DNA from: Neisseria animalis
Lineage (GTDB): Bacteria; Pseudomonadota; Gammaproteobacteria; Burkholderiales; Neisseriaceae
DNA length: 64,000 bases
Assembly: GCF_900636515.1 (NCBI RefSeq)
Contig: NZ_LR134287.1
Span: 1,302,001-1,366,000 of the forward strand
Reading direction: 5' to 3'
Below the pieces are notes generated by a model. That model saw nothing but the letters and a program-made list of their open reading frames with translations. It was not told the DNA's origin and did no database searches. Shown here piece after piece: positions 47,889 through 57,425 of the stretch. Positions within the stretch are counted from its first letter, which is position 1. Each line of letters begins with the position of its first letter. A program made the position numbers and the translations under genes.

Positions 47889-49247
47889 ATGAGCATCCAA
47901 TCCAATGAAATCCTCGAAACCGTGCGCATGGTCGCCGATCAGAATTTCGACGTGCGCACGATTACCATCGGCATCGATCTGCATGACTGCATCAGCAGCG
48001 ATATTGATGTGTTAAACCAAAATATCTACAACAAAATCACCACCATCGGCAAAGATTTGGTGGCCGCGGCCAAGCACCTCTCCGCCAAATACGGCGTGCC
48101 GATTGTGAACCAGCGTATTTCCGTAACCCCCATCGCGCAGATTGCCGCCGCCACCAAAGCAGATTCGTATGTGAGCGTGGCGCAGACTTTGGACAAAGCC
48201 GCCAAAGCCATCGGAGTGTCGTTTATCGGCGGCTTCTCCGCGCTGGTGCAAAAAGGTATGTCGCCTTCCGACGAAGTATTAATCCGCTCGATTCCCGAGG
48301 CGATGAAAACCACGGATATCGTGTGCAGCTCCATCAATATCGGCAGCACCCGCGCCGGCATCAATATGGATGCGGTCAAACTGGCGGGCGAAACCATCAA
48401 GCGCACGGCGGAGATTACGCCGGAGGGCTTCGGATGCGCCAAGCTGGTGGTGTTTTGCAATGCGGTGGAAGACAATCCGTTTATGGCGGGCGCGTTCCAC
48501 GGATCGGGAGAAGCGGATGCCGTGATTAATGTCGGCGTGTCCGGCCCCGGCGTGGTACAGGCCGCGCTGCAAAATTGCGCGGATACGGATGATTTGACCG
48601 AAATTGCCGAAGTGGTGAAGAAAACAGCGTTTAAAATTACCCGTGTAGGCGAATTAATCGGCCATGAGGCGGCCAAAATGCTGGATATTCCGTTCGGCAT
48701 TTTGGATTTGTCTCTGGCACCAACCCCCGCAGTGGGCGATTCGGTAGCGCGCATTTTGGAAGAAATGGGCTTGAGCGTGTGCGGAACCCACGGTACGACC
48801 GCCGCATTGGCCCTGCTCAACGATGCGGTGAAAAAAGGCGGCATGATGGCTTCCAGCGCGGTAGGCGGCTTGAGCGGCGCGTTTATCCCCGTATCCGAAG
48901 ACGAAGGCATGATTGCGGCGGCCGAATCCGGCGTGCTGACTTTGGACAAACTGGAAGCGATGACGGCCGTCTGCTCGGTCGGCTTGGACATGATTGCCGT
49001 ACCCGGCCACACATCCGCCGCCACCATTTCCGGCATCATTGCCGATGAAGCTGCCATCGGTATGATCAACAACAAAACCACCGCAGTACGCATTATTCCG
49101 GTAACGGGCAAAGACGTGGGCGAAAGCGTCGAATTCGGCGGTTTGCTCGGTTATGCGCCGATTATGCCGGTGAAAGAAGGCAGTTGCGAAGTGTTCGTCA
49201 AACGCGGCGGCCGCATACCGGCACCGGTTCAGTCCATGAAAAACTAG
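47889..49247 (+). CDS. UPF0210 / PFL-family (DUF711) protein
   Basis: A 452-aa cytoplasmic protein starting [31 protein letters not shown], with a Gly-rich core ([51 protein letters not shown]). The family has crystal structures distantly related to glycyl-radical enzymes but no proven reaction. It is the second gene of a two-gene unit with the ACT protein. A short DUS (AAGGCCGTCTGAAAA) lies between the two and overlaps the spacing to the ATG. Confidence 0.9.
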   Translation: MSIQSNEILETVRMVADQNFDVRTITIGIDLHDCISSDIDVLNQNIYNKITTIGKDLVAAAKHLSAKYGVPIVNQRISVTPIAQIAAATKADSYVSVAQTLDKAAKAIGVSFIGGFSALVQKGMSPSDEVLIRSIPEAMKTTDIVCSSINIGSTRAGINMDAVKLAGETIKRTAEITPEGFGCAKLVVFCNAVEDNPFMAGAFHGSGEADAVINVGVSGPGVVQAALQNCADTDDLTEIAEVVKKTAFKITRVGELIGHEAAKMLDIPFGILDLSLAPTPAVGDSVARILEEMGLSVCGTHGTTAALALLNDAVKKGGMMASSAVGGLSGAFIPVSEDEGMIAAAESGVLTLDKLEAMTAVCSVGLDMIAVPGHTSAATISGIIADEAAIGMINNKTTAVRIIPVTGKDVGESVEFGGLLGYAPIMPVKEGSCEVFVKRGGRIPAPVQSMKN

Positions 49248-49338
49248 TCATCAACCAGAAACGAAGCATTTCAATGCTGCCGGCAAGATTAGCGGTACAA
49301 GCAAATGGTTCATGTTTTGACTTTGAGCGATGATACTG

Positions 49339-49385
49339 AAAAAGCCGTCTGCAAAATGAGCAAATCATTTTGCAGACGGCTTTTA
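49339..49385 (+). terminator. DUS inverted-pair terminator after the UPF0210 gene
   Basis: AAAAGCCGTCTGCAAAATGA and TCATTTTGCAGACGGCTTTT with a short loop; its last bases touch the start of CREE copy 7. Confidence 0.85.
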
Positions 49386-49490
49386 TAGTCTTTTAAAATA
49401 AGAATGATACTGCGTTGCTTTGCCTTGTCGTACTATCTGTACTGTCTGCGGCTTCGCTGCCTTGTCTCATTCTCATTTTATTCGACTATA
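49384..49490 (-). repeat. Correia-like repeat element, copy 7 (most diverged)
   Basis: 107 bp in reverse orientation. It differs from copy 3 at several places (TATAGTCTTTT, ACTGCG, TTGTCG, TATCTG, TTCTCATT), so it is probably an older insertion. Confidence 0.9.
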
Positions 49491-49514
49491 TCATCAAATC
49501 AGGGGTTTCAATCA

Positions 49515-50081
49515 TCAGGTTTTCGGCAGCGTTACACCGGTTTGCCCCATGTATTTACCGTTCCGGTCTTTATACGATGTTTCGCAGATTTCATCGCTTT
49601 CAAAAAACAACACCTGCGCCACACCTTCTCCGGCATAGATTTTGGCCGGCAGCGGCGTGGTATTGGAAAACTCCAGCGTAACATAGCCTTCCCATTCCGG
49701 CTCAAACGGCGTTACGTTGACAATAATACCGCAGCGGGCATAGGTTGATTTCCCCAAACACACCGTCAAGACATTACGCGGAATACGGAAATACTCAACC
49801 GTACGCGCCAGCGCAAACGAATTGGGCGGGATAATGCAGCAGTCGTCCTCTACCGTTACAAAATTTTTCGGGTCGAAATTTTTCGGATCAACAATGGTGC
49901 TGTTGATATTGGTAAAGATTTTAAACTCATTGGCGCAACGGATGTCATAGCCATAGCTGGACGTACCGTAGGAAATGATGCGCTGCCCGTTTACCTCTTT
50001 AATCTGATTCGGTTCAAACGGCTCAATCATACCGAACTCTTCACTCATTCGGCGTATCCATTTGTCAGATTTGATACTCAT
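49515..50081 (-). CDS. dcd: dCTP deaminase
   Basis: Deaminates dCTP to dUTP, feeding dTMP synthesis together with the dUTPase encoded at 56.5 kb. The 188-aa trimeric enzyme carries the catalytic stretch [18 protein letters not shown] (Glu in VTLEFSN), the [15 protein letters not shown] loop and the dUTPase-like C-terminal Gln/Gly motif [26 protein letters not shown] precedes the ATG. The gene is monocistronic. Confidence 0.95.
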   Translation of the reverse strand: MSIKSDKWIRRMSEEFGMIEPFEPNQIKEVNGQRIISYGTSSYGYDIRCANEFKIFTNINSTIVDPKNFDPKNFVTVEDDCCIIPPNSFALARTVEYFRIPRNVLTVCLGKSTYARCGIIVNVTPFEPEWEGYVTLEFSNTTPLPAKIYAGEGVAQVLFFESDEICETSYKDRNGKYMGQTGVTLPKT

Positions 50082-50135
50082 AGTAAAACTTCCTTGAATT
50101 TCTGATGATTCGGACGGCCAAATGCCGTCTGAATA

Positions 50136-50555
50136 TTATTTTTTAACGGCTTTCGGCAAATCCACCGCCTGCATCATGCCCTTATCGAAGGTCATCAAAA
50201 ACAATACTGTTCCGTTTTGCAAGACCTTAAAGCGGCCGTCTGCACTGCCGTTGCGGAAAGTACCTTCCAAATCCATGCCCCGCAGTTTGGTGCTGTTGAC
50301 ATTAAACGAATCCAAAAAAACCGGTTTGGTAACACGGACACTGTAAATGCCTTTACCGTGAAATCTGCCCTGCTTGAACTGCCCGCTGTAACTGCGTCCG
50401 TCTTGGCAAGACCAAACGCCCTTACCTTCCGGTTTGCTGTCTTTTACTGCACCTTCGTAGCGGCAGCCCTGCCCTTGGTAATCATTGATGACCGCCGCAG
50501 CTACCGGTACTGAAAGACCCAAGCCCAAACCTAATAATGCGATATATTTCAACAT
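50136..50555 (-). CDS. Exported MORN-repeat protein
   Basis: The start at 50555 gives a 139-aa product with a signal peptide (MLKYIALLGLGLGLSVPVAAA). The mature part contains MORN-type repeats: CRYEGAVKDSKPEGKGVWSC, then GRSYSGQFKQGRFHGKGIYSV, then a partial third repeat LEGTFRNGSADGRF. Two Cys in the first repeat could form a disulphide. MORN repeats mediate binding to lipids or proteins; the role here is unknown. A DUS (reverse, about 50571-50583) lies in the leader. Confidence 0.82.
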   Translation of the reverse strand: MLKYIALLGLGLGLSVPVAAAVINDYQGQGCRYEGAVKDSKPEGKGVWSCQDGRSYSGQFKQGRFHGKGIYSVRVTKPVFLDSFNVNSTKLRGMDLEGTFRNGSADGRFKVLQNGTVLFLMTFDKGMMQAVDLPKAVKK

Positions 50556-50602
50556 ATTGTCTTCCCTATTTTGCAGACGGCCTATCATCCGCATGACAAA
50601 CA

Positions 50603-51502
50603 TCAGTCTTGCCAACCGCCCAAATAACCTACCAGCTCTTCCAGCATAGTGGAAATGGCTTCAGTCATCAGAATTTGAGAGGCAAACATCAAACCGGCGG
50701 CATCATCGCCGTTGCTTTCCGCCTCTTCCTGCAACACGTCCAAATACTGAATCCGCTTGAGCGTGAAATCCTGGGTCAGCACAAAAGCCAATTGCTCGCG
50801 CCACACCAAACCAAGCTGGGTAACAACCTTACCGTTTTTCACATGTTGCACCACCTCATCGGCGGTCAAGTCCTGTTTCGACACCTTCACCACCGGCACG
50901 ACATCGCCCACGCCTTTGAGCTCGCAATCGCTGTCCAACTCAAAACCGCCCTCGCAACGCCCTTCAAGCAACCATGAAGTCATCAGCGACGACGGCGATT
51001 GCTTGGTATTGGGCAGGCGCGCTTCCAAACCGCCCAATGCTTCGCGCAATTTAGTCAGCATATTTTCCGCTTTGGCTGCAGAAGCATTGTTTACCAGCAG
51101 ATAACCGTGGCGTGTATCAAACACCGCCTGAGTCCGACCGCTGCGGGTAAACGCTCGCGGCAGCAGGTCGTCTGTAATCTGCTCTTTCAGCTCCTGCTTT
51201 TCTTTACGGCCGACATTGCGCCCTTCTTCGTCTTGAATACGCAATACCCGCTCGTCTAAAATATCGCGGATAACGCCTGCCGGCAGGACTTTTTCTTCTT
51301 TTTTCAAAGCTACCCGCCAAGTATAATCGGCAGGAAACACCAGCTCGGGAGAAAAAGAAACCGGCGCAAAAAAGCCCTCGCTGAACCAATCCAAGCCCTG
51401 ACAATGAGCAAACTCCGCCTCAGCCAGCTTATCCGCCAACTTTTCCAAATCAGGCAGCTTGTCTTTATTCAAGGGATAGAAACTGACTTGCTTGAACCAC
51501 AT
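50603..51502 (-). CDS. rdgC: Recombination-associated protein RdgC
   Basis: A 299-aa ring-forming double-strand DNA-binding protein that restrains RecA; in Neisseria it is linked to pilin antigenic variation. The N-terminus MWFKQVSFYPLN and the internal GLDWFSEGFFAPVSFSPELVF match the family, and EVLPAGVIRDILDERV lies near residue 95. A short leader separates it from tRNA-Glu, which points the other way. Confidence 0.95.
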   Translation of the reverse strand: MWFKQVSFYPLNKDKLPDLEKLADKLAEAEFAHCQGLDWFSEGFFAPVSFSPELVFPADYTWRVALKKEEKVLPAGVIRDILDERVLRIQDEEGRNVGRKEKQELKEQITDDLLPRAFTRSGRTQAVFDTRHGYLLVNNASAAKAENMLTKLREALGGLEARLPNTKQSPSSLMTSWLLEGRCEGGFELDSDCELKGVGDVVPVVKVSKQDLTADEVVQHVKNGKVVTQLGLVWREQLAFVLTQDFTLKRIQYLDVLQEEAESNGDDAAGLMFASQILMTEAISTMLEELVGYLGGWQD

Positions 51503-51593
51503 GAAGGCTTTCCTTTCTCTAAAACCGTCCCATTATACAGCATACCCGTGCGAATTTATACGGCAAGGCCGTCTGAAAAAATGCATCTTCCCA

Positions 51594-51622
51594 TTGACAG
51601 CTCCGCCGTATATCAGTATAGT
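51594..51622 (+). promoter_or_regulatory. Strong promoter of tRNA-Glu
   Basis: Consensus TTGACA, a 17-bp spacer and TATAGT; the tRNA begins 16 bp after the -10 box. Confidence 0.88.
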
Positions 51623-51637
51623 TCGTCTTTCGGTTAC

Positions 51638-51713
51638 GCGCCCATCGTCTAGAGGCCTAGGACACTGCCCTTTCACGGCGGCAACCGGGGTTCGAATCCC
51701 CGTGGGCGTGCCA
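51638..51713 (+). tRNA. tRNA-Glu (TTC)
   Basis: A 76-nt cloverleaf. The acceptor GCGCCCA pairs with TGGGCGT (first pair G-U), the anticodon loop is CTTTCAC (anticodon TTC), the T-loop is TTCGAAT and CCA is encoded. Confidence 0.97.
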
Positions 51714-51719
51714 GATTTT

Positions 51720-51746
51720 AAAAACTCCGCATTTTGCGGAGTTTTT
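51720..51746 (+). terminator. Intrinsic terminator of tRNA-Glu
   Basis: AAAAACTCCGC, loop ATTTT, GCGGAGTTTTT. Confidence 0.92.
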
Positions 51747-51757
51747 GCATTGTATGG

Positions 51758-51864
51758 TATAGTCGAATAAAATAAGAATGAGACAAGGCAGCGAAGCCGC
51801 AGACAGTACACATAGTACGGCAAGGCAAAGCAACGCTGTATCATTCTTATTTTAAATGACTATA
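51758..51864 (+). repeat. Correia-like repeat element, copy 8
   Basis: 107 bp in the same orientation as copy 1, with no visible difference from it. It lies 11 bp after the tRNA-Glu terminator. Confidence 0.92.
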
Positions 51865-51917
51865 TTTCCTCTGCGGTATTTCGCGCAACAATCAAACCAT
51901 CGCGTTTTCCGTTCAGC

Positions 51918-51958
51918 AAAAGGCCGTCTGCAAAATGAGGATTTGCAGACGGCCTTTT
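51918..51958 (-). terminator. DUS inverted pair downstream of dadA
   Basis: AAAAGGCCGTCTGCAAA and TTTGCAGACGGCCTTTT with a short loop; symmetric, so it can act in either direction. Confidence 0.82.
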
Positions 51959-52011
51959 GATATGTTTTGCTTATTTCGGCATCTCAATACCTGCCTGCTC
52001 TCGCCGGTTGC

Positions 52012-53265
52012 TTACGCATAACGGGATAAAGCCAAATCGTCGCTACGCACTTCCGGCGTGATGCCGCACACCAAATCAGCGGTAATTTTTGCCGAGCCGA
52101 GCGACATCGTCCAGCCAAGCGTACCGTGTCCGGTATTGAGAAAGAGGTTATTAAATCCGGCCGCGCCGATAATGGGCGTACTGTCCGGCGTCATCGGCCG
52201 CAAGCCTGTCCAAAACTCGGCTTTTTCCAAATCACCGCCTTTCGGATATAAATCGTTTACCACCAAAGCCAGCGTTTCGCGGCGTTCCGGCGGCAGGCTC
52301 AAACCGTAACCCGACAGTTCCGCCATACCGCCGACACGGATGCGCTTATCAAAGCGGGTAATCGCTACTTTATAGGTTTCATCTAAAATGGTTGATACGG
52401 GCGCTTCGTTGCCGTCTGTAACCGGCAGTGTCAAGGAATAACCTTTTACCGGATAAATCGGCAGTTTCAAGCCCAAATCGGCCAAAACCGTGCGGCTGAA
52501 GCTGCCCAAAGCGCATACGAACCGTTCGGCCTCGAAACGCTCTCCTCCCGCATAAACGGCTTGGATTTGCTTACCGTTGTGTTCAAAACGTTCGACAGCG
52601 TGTCCGAATTTGAATACCGCTCCTTTTGCTTCACACAGATTTTTCAAACGGCTGGCAAACAGATGGCAGTCGCCCGTTGCATCGTTGGGCAAATGCAGTG
52701 CTCCGGCAATTTTACCAAGCGCATGGTGCAAGGCAGGCTCATGCTGCAAGCATTCTTCAGGCTTCAAACGCTGGTACGGTACGCCGTATTCCGCCAATAC
52801 TTCAATATCTTTTTCCGCTGCTTCGACTTCTTTCGTGCTGCGGAAAATTTGCAACGTGCCTTTTTTCCGCCCTTCAAAATCCATGCCGGTTTCCGCTTCA
52901 AAACGGCGGAACATCTCGCGGCTGTATTCCGAAATGCGTACCATCCGCTCTTTATTGGTTTGGTAGCGTTCGGTGGTGCAGTTTTGCAGCATCTGCATCA
53001 GCCATTGCAGTTGGAACAGGCTGCCGTCTGCTTTCAAAATCAGCGGAGAATGTTGGCGGAACAGCCATTTGGCGGCTTTGGCAGGAATGCCCGGAGCAGC
53101 CCAAGGTGTGGTATAGCCGTAAGACAACTGCCCTGCATTGGCAAAACTGGTTTCCATCGCCGCCGCCTCGGCACGGTCGATAACGGTAACTTCATGCCCT
53201 TGCTGCAGCAAGTACCAAGCGGTGCTGATACCGGCAATGCCTGCGCCCAAAACCACTGTTTTCAT
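52012..53265 (-). CDS. dadA: D-amino acid dehydrogenase small subunit
   Basis: A 417-aa membrane-associated flavoprotein that oxidises D-alanine and other D-amino acids to keto acids, passing electrons to the respiratory chain. The FAD-binding Rossmann motif [27 protein letters not shown] opens the protein. The C-terminal FAD/substrate part reads [17 protein letters not shown] and [20 protein letters not shown]. It is divergent from an Lrp-type regulator 135 bp away, which is the standard dad arrangement; the regulator probably responds to alanine or leucine. No alanine racemase (dadX) is adjacent. Confidence 0.93.
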   Translation of the reverse strand: MKTVVLGAGIAGISTAWYLLQQGHEVTVIDRAEAAAMETSFANAGQLSYGYTTPWAAPGIPAKAAKWLFRQHSPLILKADGSLFQLQWLMQMLQNCTTERYQTNKERMVRISEYSREMFRRFEAETGMDFEGRKKGTLQIFRSTKEVEAAEKDIEVLAEYGVPYQRLKPEECLQHEPALHHALGKIAGALHLPNDATGDCHLFASRLKNLCEAKGAVFKFGHAVERFEHNGKQIQAVYAGGERFEAERFVCALGSFSRTVLADLGLKLPIYPVKGYSLTLPVTDGNEAPVSTILDETYKVAITRFDKRIRVGGMAELSGYGLSLPPERRETLALVVNDLYPKGGDLEKAEFWTGLRPMTPDSTPIIGAAGFNNLFLNTGHGTLGWTMSLGSAKITADLVCGITPEVRSDDLALSRYA

Positions 53266-53400
53266 TTTCTTCTCCGGCTGTTTTTCTGATTAAAGTAGAT
53301 TTGGTAAGTGTAAAGCAATTCCTACAGGGACTTTCAATTTATTTTTTGCTTTTTTTATATTATTATTCTGATTCTATCCATAAAAATATCGGTTTTCACT

Positions 53401-53865
53401 ATGAAAGAACTCGATAAAACTGATTTGAAAATCCTGAAAATCCTGCAGCAGAACGCCCGCATCCCCATGACAGAGCTGGCGGAAAAAGTGGGCTTGTCCA
53501 CTACTCCCGTTACTGAGCGTGTGCGCCGTTTGGAACGGGATAATTTTATCTGCGGCTATCATGCCCGCCTGAACCCTCATGTTTTAGGCCAGAGCCTGCT
53601 GGTATTTGTCGAGATTAAATTACGCTCCAAATCGGGTAATATTTTTGAAGACTTCCGCCGCGAAGTCATGCGTATCCCGCAGATTCTGGAATGCCATCTG
53701 GTTTCCGGCGAATATGATTATCTGATTAAAGTACGTCTGCCGAATATGTCGGCCTACCGCGATATGCTGGGCAATATCCTGCTGCACCTGCCTGCCGCCG
53801 CCGAAAGCCGCAGTTATGTGGTGATGGAGGAAGTAAAAGAAGAAGTGATGCTGGATTTGGCTTAA
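53401..53865 (+). CDS. Lrp/AsnC-family transcriptional regulator
   Basis: A 154-aa regulator with an N-terminal helix-turn-helix (LKILKILQQNARIPMTELAEKVGLSTTPVTERVRRLE) and a C-terminal RAM ligand domain (FVEIKLRSKSGN, HLVSGEYDYLIKVRLPNMSAY). It is divergent from dadA and probably controls it, as Lrp-like proteins do in other bacteria. Its stop codon overlaps the stop of the convergent YjbR gene by 3 bp. Confidence 0.93.
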   Translation: MKELDKTDLKILKILQQNARIPMTELAEKVGLSTTPVTERVRRLERDNFICGYHARLNPHVLGQSLLVFVEIKLRSKSGNIFEDFRREVMRIPQILECHLVSGEYDYLIKVRLPNMSAYRDMLGNILLHLPAAAESRSYVVMEEVKEEVMLDLA

Positions 53866-54230
53866 CGGCGGGAAGGTGTTCCAGTCAGCATAAAGCTGTC
53901 GTCAAGCAACGGTAACAATACTTGCTCGCCGACTTCCGACAAAACCATGCTTAGCCAATGTTCTTTGTTCATATGGTAGGCAGGCAGTATGCCTTTCATT
54001 GTTCGGAGCGACCCGACCAAATCGGGCCGTACTTTTACATTAACAATATCCAATTTTCCACTGCTCTCCGCCAAGCCCAAATATGCAGACGGCACATTCA
54101 TCAGCACTGCAAACCACTTCCGGCTGCCCCTGTGGCGGAAGACCGCATACTCGGGATATTTTGCCCACGGATAATCAGGTTCAACGGCGTAATGTTCCGC
54201 AACATGGCGGATAAATTCTTCTCTGTTCAT
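53862..54230 (-). CDS. MmcQ/YjbR-family protein
   Basis: A 122-aa protein from the ATG at 54230 (a GTG six codons upstream is possible). It has the family pattern YPWAKYPEYAVFRHRGSRKWFAVLM, then LDIVNVKVRPDLVGSL, then GILPAYHMNKEHWLSMVL. The fold is related to the CyaY/frataxin-like DNA-binding shape, but no function is established. It is convergent with the Lrp-type gene, and their stop codons overlap. Confidence 0.87.
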   Translation of the reverse strand: MNREEFIRHVAEHYAVEPDYPWAKYPEYAVFRHRGSRKWFAVLMNVPSAYLGLAESSGKLDIVNVKVRPDLVGSLRTMKGILPAYHMNKEHWLSMVLSEVGEQVLLPLLDDSFMLTGTPSRR

Positions 54231-54525
54231 GGATTTGCGTCCAAACACAATTTCAACACGGCCAAACCGTCCAAGCCTGTTTTACAGACGACTTTTTCGA
54301 CAGCAGCCGCCCTATTGTACACCTGTTGGCGGATAAAGGCCGTCTGCATATTGCACCGTATTGCTTCCCTCTTTCCGCCGTAAGGTTTACCCTGTGGCGG
54401 TTTATGCTTATAATGCGCCTACCTCAAGTTATACTACTTTTGGATTAGTCGGATTAGCCGCCACCGGTTTTCATGTTGCGCGGCTGCTTTATCCCGCCCA
54501 ATCTTTCCGCTTCAGAAAGAATGTT

Positions 54526-56343
54526 ATGAAAAAAATCCTGTATTTCTTCGCCATGCTGCTGGCGTTGGGCAATACTGCATGGGCGTCCCAAGTAGATGCC
54601 TCCAAGCTGCTGCCCCCCGAGCAGGCGTTTGTTCCGCAAATCAATGTTACCGATCAAGGTGTCAATGTCCAATTCAAAATTGCAGACGGCTATTATCTCT
54701 ACCAGCCGAAACTGACTGCCGATACCGAACCGCAAAATCTGTTGGGCGCGCCGCAATACAGCCCCGGTGAAGAAAAAGAAGACGAATTTTTCGGCCGGCA
54801 AACGGTGTACTATCATGCCGCTCAAGCCAACTTTCCCTATCGGCAAACCGCCCCCGGGCAATACAGGCTGCTGCTGAATTACCAAGGTTGCGCGGATGTC
54901 GGCGTGTGTTATCCTCCTGAAAGTACCGAGTTTGAAATCAACGGCAACGGTTTATACGAGCCGCAAACGGCAGCCCCTGCCGCTGCGAAAGACCGTTTTA
55001 TCCGCCCCACCGGAAATACAGACGGCCCTGCTTCTGCCAATCCTGCTAAAAGCAGCAGCAGCGACAGCAGCCGCTTCAAGCTCTCTTGGGATACCCTGAA
55101 CGCCAATTTGTTGGCGTTTTTTCTCGCAGGCTTGGGTTTGAGCTTTACCGCCTGTATGTATCCGCTGCTGCCTATTGTCTCCAGTATCGTGGTAGGCGAT
55201 AAAAATGCCGGCAAAGGCCGTGCGTTTGCGCTGTCGATGTTCTATGTACAGGGCTTGGCGCTGACCTACACGCTGGTCGGGGTATTTGCCGGACTTACCG
55301 GTGCGCTGCTTACCGTATGGCTGCAGCAGCCTTGGGTGGTATTGGCGGCTGCCGCACTGATGGTGGTGCTCGCTTTGTCGATGTTCGGTATGTTCAATAT
55401 CCAGCTTCCGAATGCCGTACAGTCTTACTTCCAAAACCAAAGCAGTAAATTGAGCGGCGGCAAAATCGCTTCCGTATTCGTGATGGGTATGCTTTCGGCA
55501 TTGATTGTCGGCCCCTGCGTTGCGCCGCCGCTGGCTTTTGCTTTGGGCTATATCGGCCAAACCGGCGATGCGGTATTGGGCGGCTTGGCGTTGTATGTAC
55601 TGGCATTGGGTACGGGGGTTCCGCTGATTGCCATCGGCACCTTCGGCGGACACATCATGCCGCGTGCAGGTACTTGGATGAACGGCATTAAATCAGCGTT
55701 CGGCTTTATCCTGCTGGCGGTAGCCGTTTACCTTGCCACGCCGTATCTGCCGTATTTCCTTGTTGTCGCGCTTTATACCCTGCTGCTGATTGTTCCTGCC
55801 GTGTGGTTGCTGGTCAGCGCGGGCAAACAACAAGGCCGTCTGAAAAGTTTTGCCATGCTGCTGGGCTTTCTGCTCTTGATTGGCGGCGCGTGGTTCGGCT
55901 GGCAAAGTGCCAACCGCCAAACCACCGCCCTGCACCACTTCCTGACGCTGATTCCGCCCCAAGAAGCCGGTGAGCATACCGATCACGGCAAAGTGTTTAC
56001 CGATGTTGCCGCGCTGAAAGCCGCCATGAACGAAGCCCTGCAAAGCAATCCCGGCCAACCCGTTTTGCTGGACTTTTATGCCGATTGGTGTGTTTCCTGC
56101 AAAGAGATGGCCGCCTATACGCTCAATCAGCCGCAAGTACACGAAGCCATTGATATGAGCCGCTTTTTCCAAATCGATGTAACGGCCAATACGCCCGAAC
56201 ATCAGGCATTGTTGCGCGAATACGGTTTATTCGGCCCGCCCGGAGTGTTTGTTGTCCGTGCAGACGGCAGCCGCAGCGAAGCATTGCTGGGTTTTGTCAA
56301 ACCTGATGCGTTTATCGAGTGGTACCGCCAAAACGAACGCTGA
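54526..56343 (+). CDS. dsbD: Thiol:disulfide interchange protein DsbD
   Basis: Carries electrons across the inner membrane from cytoplasmic thioredoxin to periplasmic DsbC, CcmG and others. The ATG at 54526 begins a signal peptide ([20 protein letters not shown]); the open frame further upstream is not part of it. The 605-aa protein has the N-terminal periplasmic domain with redox Cys in [10 protein letters not shown], eight membrane helices with Cys in [12 protein letters not shown] and [10 protein letters not shown], and the C-terminal thioredoxin domain with WCVSCKEM. Length and three-domain order fit DsbD. A hairpin terminator follows. Confidence 0.95.
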   Translation: MKKILYFFAMLLALGNTAWASQVDASKLLPPEQAFVPQINVTDQGVNVQFKIADGYYLYQPKLTADTEPQNLLGAPQYSPGEEKEDEFFGRQTVYYHAAQANFPYRQTAPGQYRLLLNYQGCADVGVCYPPESTEFEINGNGLYEPQTAAPAAAKDRFIRPTGNTDGPASANPAKSSSSDSSRFKLSWDTLNANLLAFFLAGLGLSFTACMYPLLPIVSSIVVGDKNAGKGRAFALSMFYVQGLALTYTLVGVFAGLTGALLTVWLQQPWVVLAAAALMVVLALSMFGMFNIQLPNAVQSYFQNQSSKLSGGKIASVFVMGMLSALIVGPCVAPPLAFALGYIGQTGDAVLGGLALYVLALGTGVPLIAIGTFGGHIMPRAGTWMNGIKSAFGFILLAVAVYLATPYLPYFLVVALYTLLLIVPAVWLLVSAGKQQGRLKSFAMLLGFLLLIGGAWFGWQSANRQTTALHHFLTLIPPQEAGEHTDHGKVFTDVAALKAAMNEALQSNPGQPVLLDFYADWCVSCKEMAAYTLNQPQVHEAIDMSRFFQIDVTANTPEHQALLREYGLFGPPGVFVVRADGSRSEALLGFVKPDAFIEWYRQNER

Positions 56344-56350
56344 CGTACAC

Positions 56351-56406
56351 GCACAATATCAAAGGGAGGCCGTTACAGGCACAATATCAAAGGGAGGCCA
56401 TTACAG
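56351..56406. repeat. 28-bp tandem repeat after dsbD
   Basis: Two direct copies (56351-56378 and 56379-56406) of a 28-bp unit beginning GCACAATATCAAAGGGAGGC; they differ at one base (CCG versus CCA). Confidence 0.9.
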
Positions 56407-56419
56407 GCACTCCCTTTTT
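56389..56419 (+). terminator. Intrinsic terminator of dsbD
   Basis: AAAGGGAG and CTCCCTTT flank 13 nt and are followed by TT. Only the second repeat copy is followed by the matching arm, so the first looks like a duplicated half-terminator. Confidence 0.75.
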
Positions 56420-56458
56420 GTTATAATGCCGTCTGCAAATTTCTTGAAAGTACACACC

Positions 56459-56911
56459 ATGCAAACCGAAGTCGCATTGAAAGTCCTCAATTCCAAAATG
56501 GCGGAACACTTACCCGCCTATGCTACGGCCGGCTCGGCAGGCTTGGATCTGCGCGCCTGTCTGGAGGAAGCCGTTACCCTGCAACCGGGCGATACTTATC
56601 TTGTTCCGACCGGCTTGGCGGTTTATTTGGGCAATCCTGATTATGCCGCCGTCCTGCTGCCGCGCTCCGGCTTGGGGCACAAACACGGCATCGTCTTAGG
56701 CAATTTGGTCGGCCTCATCGATTCCGATTATCAGGGCGAACTGAAAGTTTCTGTGTGGAACAGAAGCAAAGAAGCATTCACCATCGAACCGATGGAGCGG
56801 ATTGCCCAAATGGTTATCGTACCCGTGGTACAAGCCTCGTTCAAAGTCGTTGATGAATTTACGGCAACCGAACGTGGCGAAGGCGGCTTCGGCAGTACGG
56901 GCAAAGCATAA
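56459..56911 (+). CDS. dut: Deoxyuridine 5'-triphosphate nucleotidohydrolase
   Basis: Hydrolyses dUTP to dUMP, keeping uracil out of DNA and providing the dTMP precursor. The ATG at 56459 begins [19 protein letters not shown] and gives 150 aa. The trimeric dUTPase motifs are all visible: motif 1 [11 protein letters not shown], motif 2 [11 protein letters not shown], motif 3 [15 protein letters not shown], motif 4 [10 protein letters not shown], motif 5 [17 protein letters not shown] at 56422-56427 may be its -10 box. The gene after it starts 20 bp downstream. Confidence 0.96.
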   Translation: MQTEVALKVLNSKMAEHLPAYATAGSAGLDLRACLEEAVTLQPGDTYLVPTGLAVYLGNPDYAAVLLPRSGLGHKHGIVLGNLVGLIDSDYQGELKVSVWNRSKEAFTIEPMERIAQMVIVPVVQASFKVVDEFTATERGEGGFGSTGKA

Positions 56912-56931
56912 GGGGCAAACAGGAGCAAACC

Positions 56932-57240
56932 ATGTCAGAACCTTTACTGCATGAAAAACTCAACACCGAAACCGCCAAAATCAGTTGGCGCGAGCTGCAA
57001 CCGCATTTCGCACGCGGCGCGGCAGTTTATGTTGCCCCCGATTTGGATTTGGTAGACATCGCCCGACAAATGGCAGCGGACAATACCGCTGTTTTAAAAC
57101 CGCTTATGGAGCAAGGCAAATTCGGTGTCGTCAATGAAGAACAGGCAAGGCAGTTTTTAGCCGAAGACTGTGAAATGTGGGCAGTCGTCGTGGCTCCGTG
57201 GGTGCTGGTGCAGCCTGTCGGAAACCGTCAGACAGGCTGA
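56932..57240 (+). CDS. DUF2288-family protein
   Basis: A 102-aa soluble protein with the DUF2288 pattern: LHEKLNTETAKISWRELQPHFARGAAVYVAPDLDLVDIA, then FGVVNEEQARQFLAEDCEMWAVVVAPWVLVQPV. The function is unknown. AGGAGCAAACC gives a ribosome-binding site, and the 20-bp gap suggests co-transcription with dut. Confidence 0.85.
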   Translation: MSEPLLHEKLNTETAKISWRELQPHFARGAAVYVAPDLDLVDIARQMAADNTAVLKPLMEQGKFGVVNEEQARQFLAEDCEMWAVVVAPWVLVQPVGNRQTG

Positions 57241-57354
57241 TTACCCGTTGAGTGCGGCAGCGACAACTTACGCGGTTCGGAAACAGAGCGTAACGCCCCG
57301 TTATGCGGCTGATTCACCCTTCTGATACACCCGTTTGAAAGCCTTAAGCCAACC

Positions 57355-57410
57355 AAAGGCCGTCTGCAAAATGCCCGCTTGAGAAAGCAGTATTTTGCAG
57401 ACGGCCTTTT
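57355..57410. terminator. Bidirectional DUS terminator
   Basis: AAAGGCCGTCTGCAAAATG pairs with TATTTTGCAGACGGCCTTTT between the convergent DUF2288 and SDR genes. Confidence 0.82.
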
Positions 57411-57425
57411 CCGTATCCAAACGGT

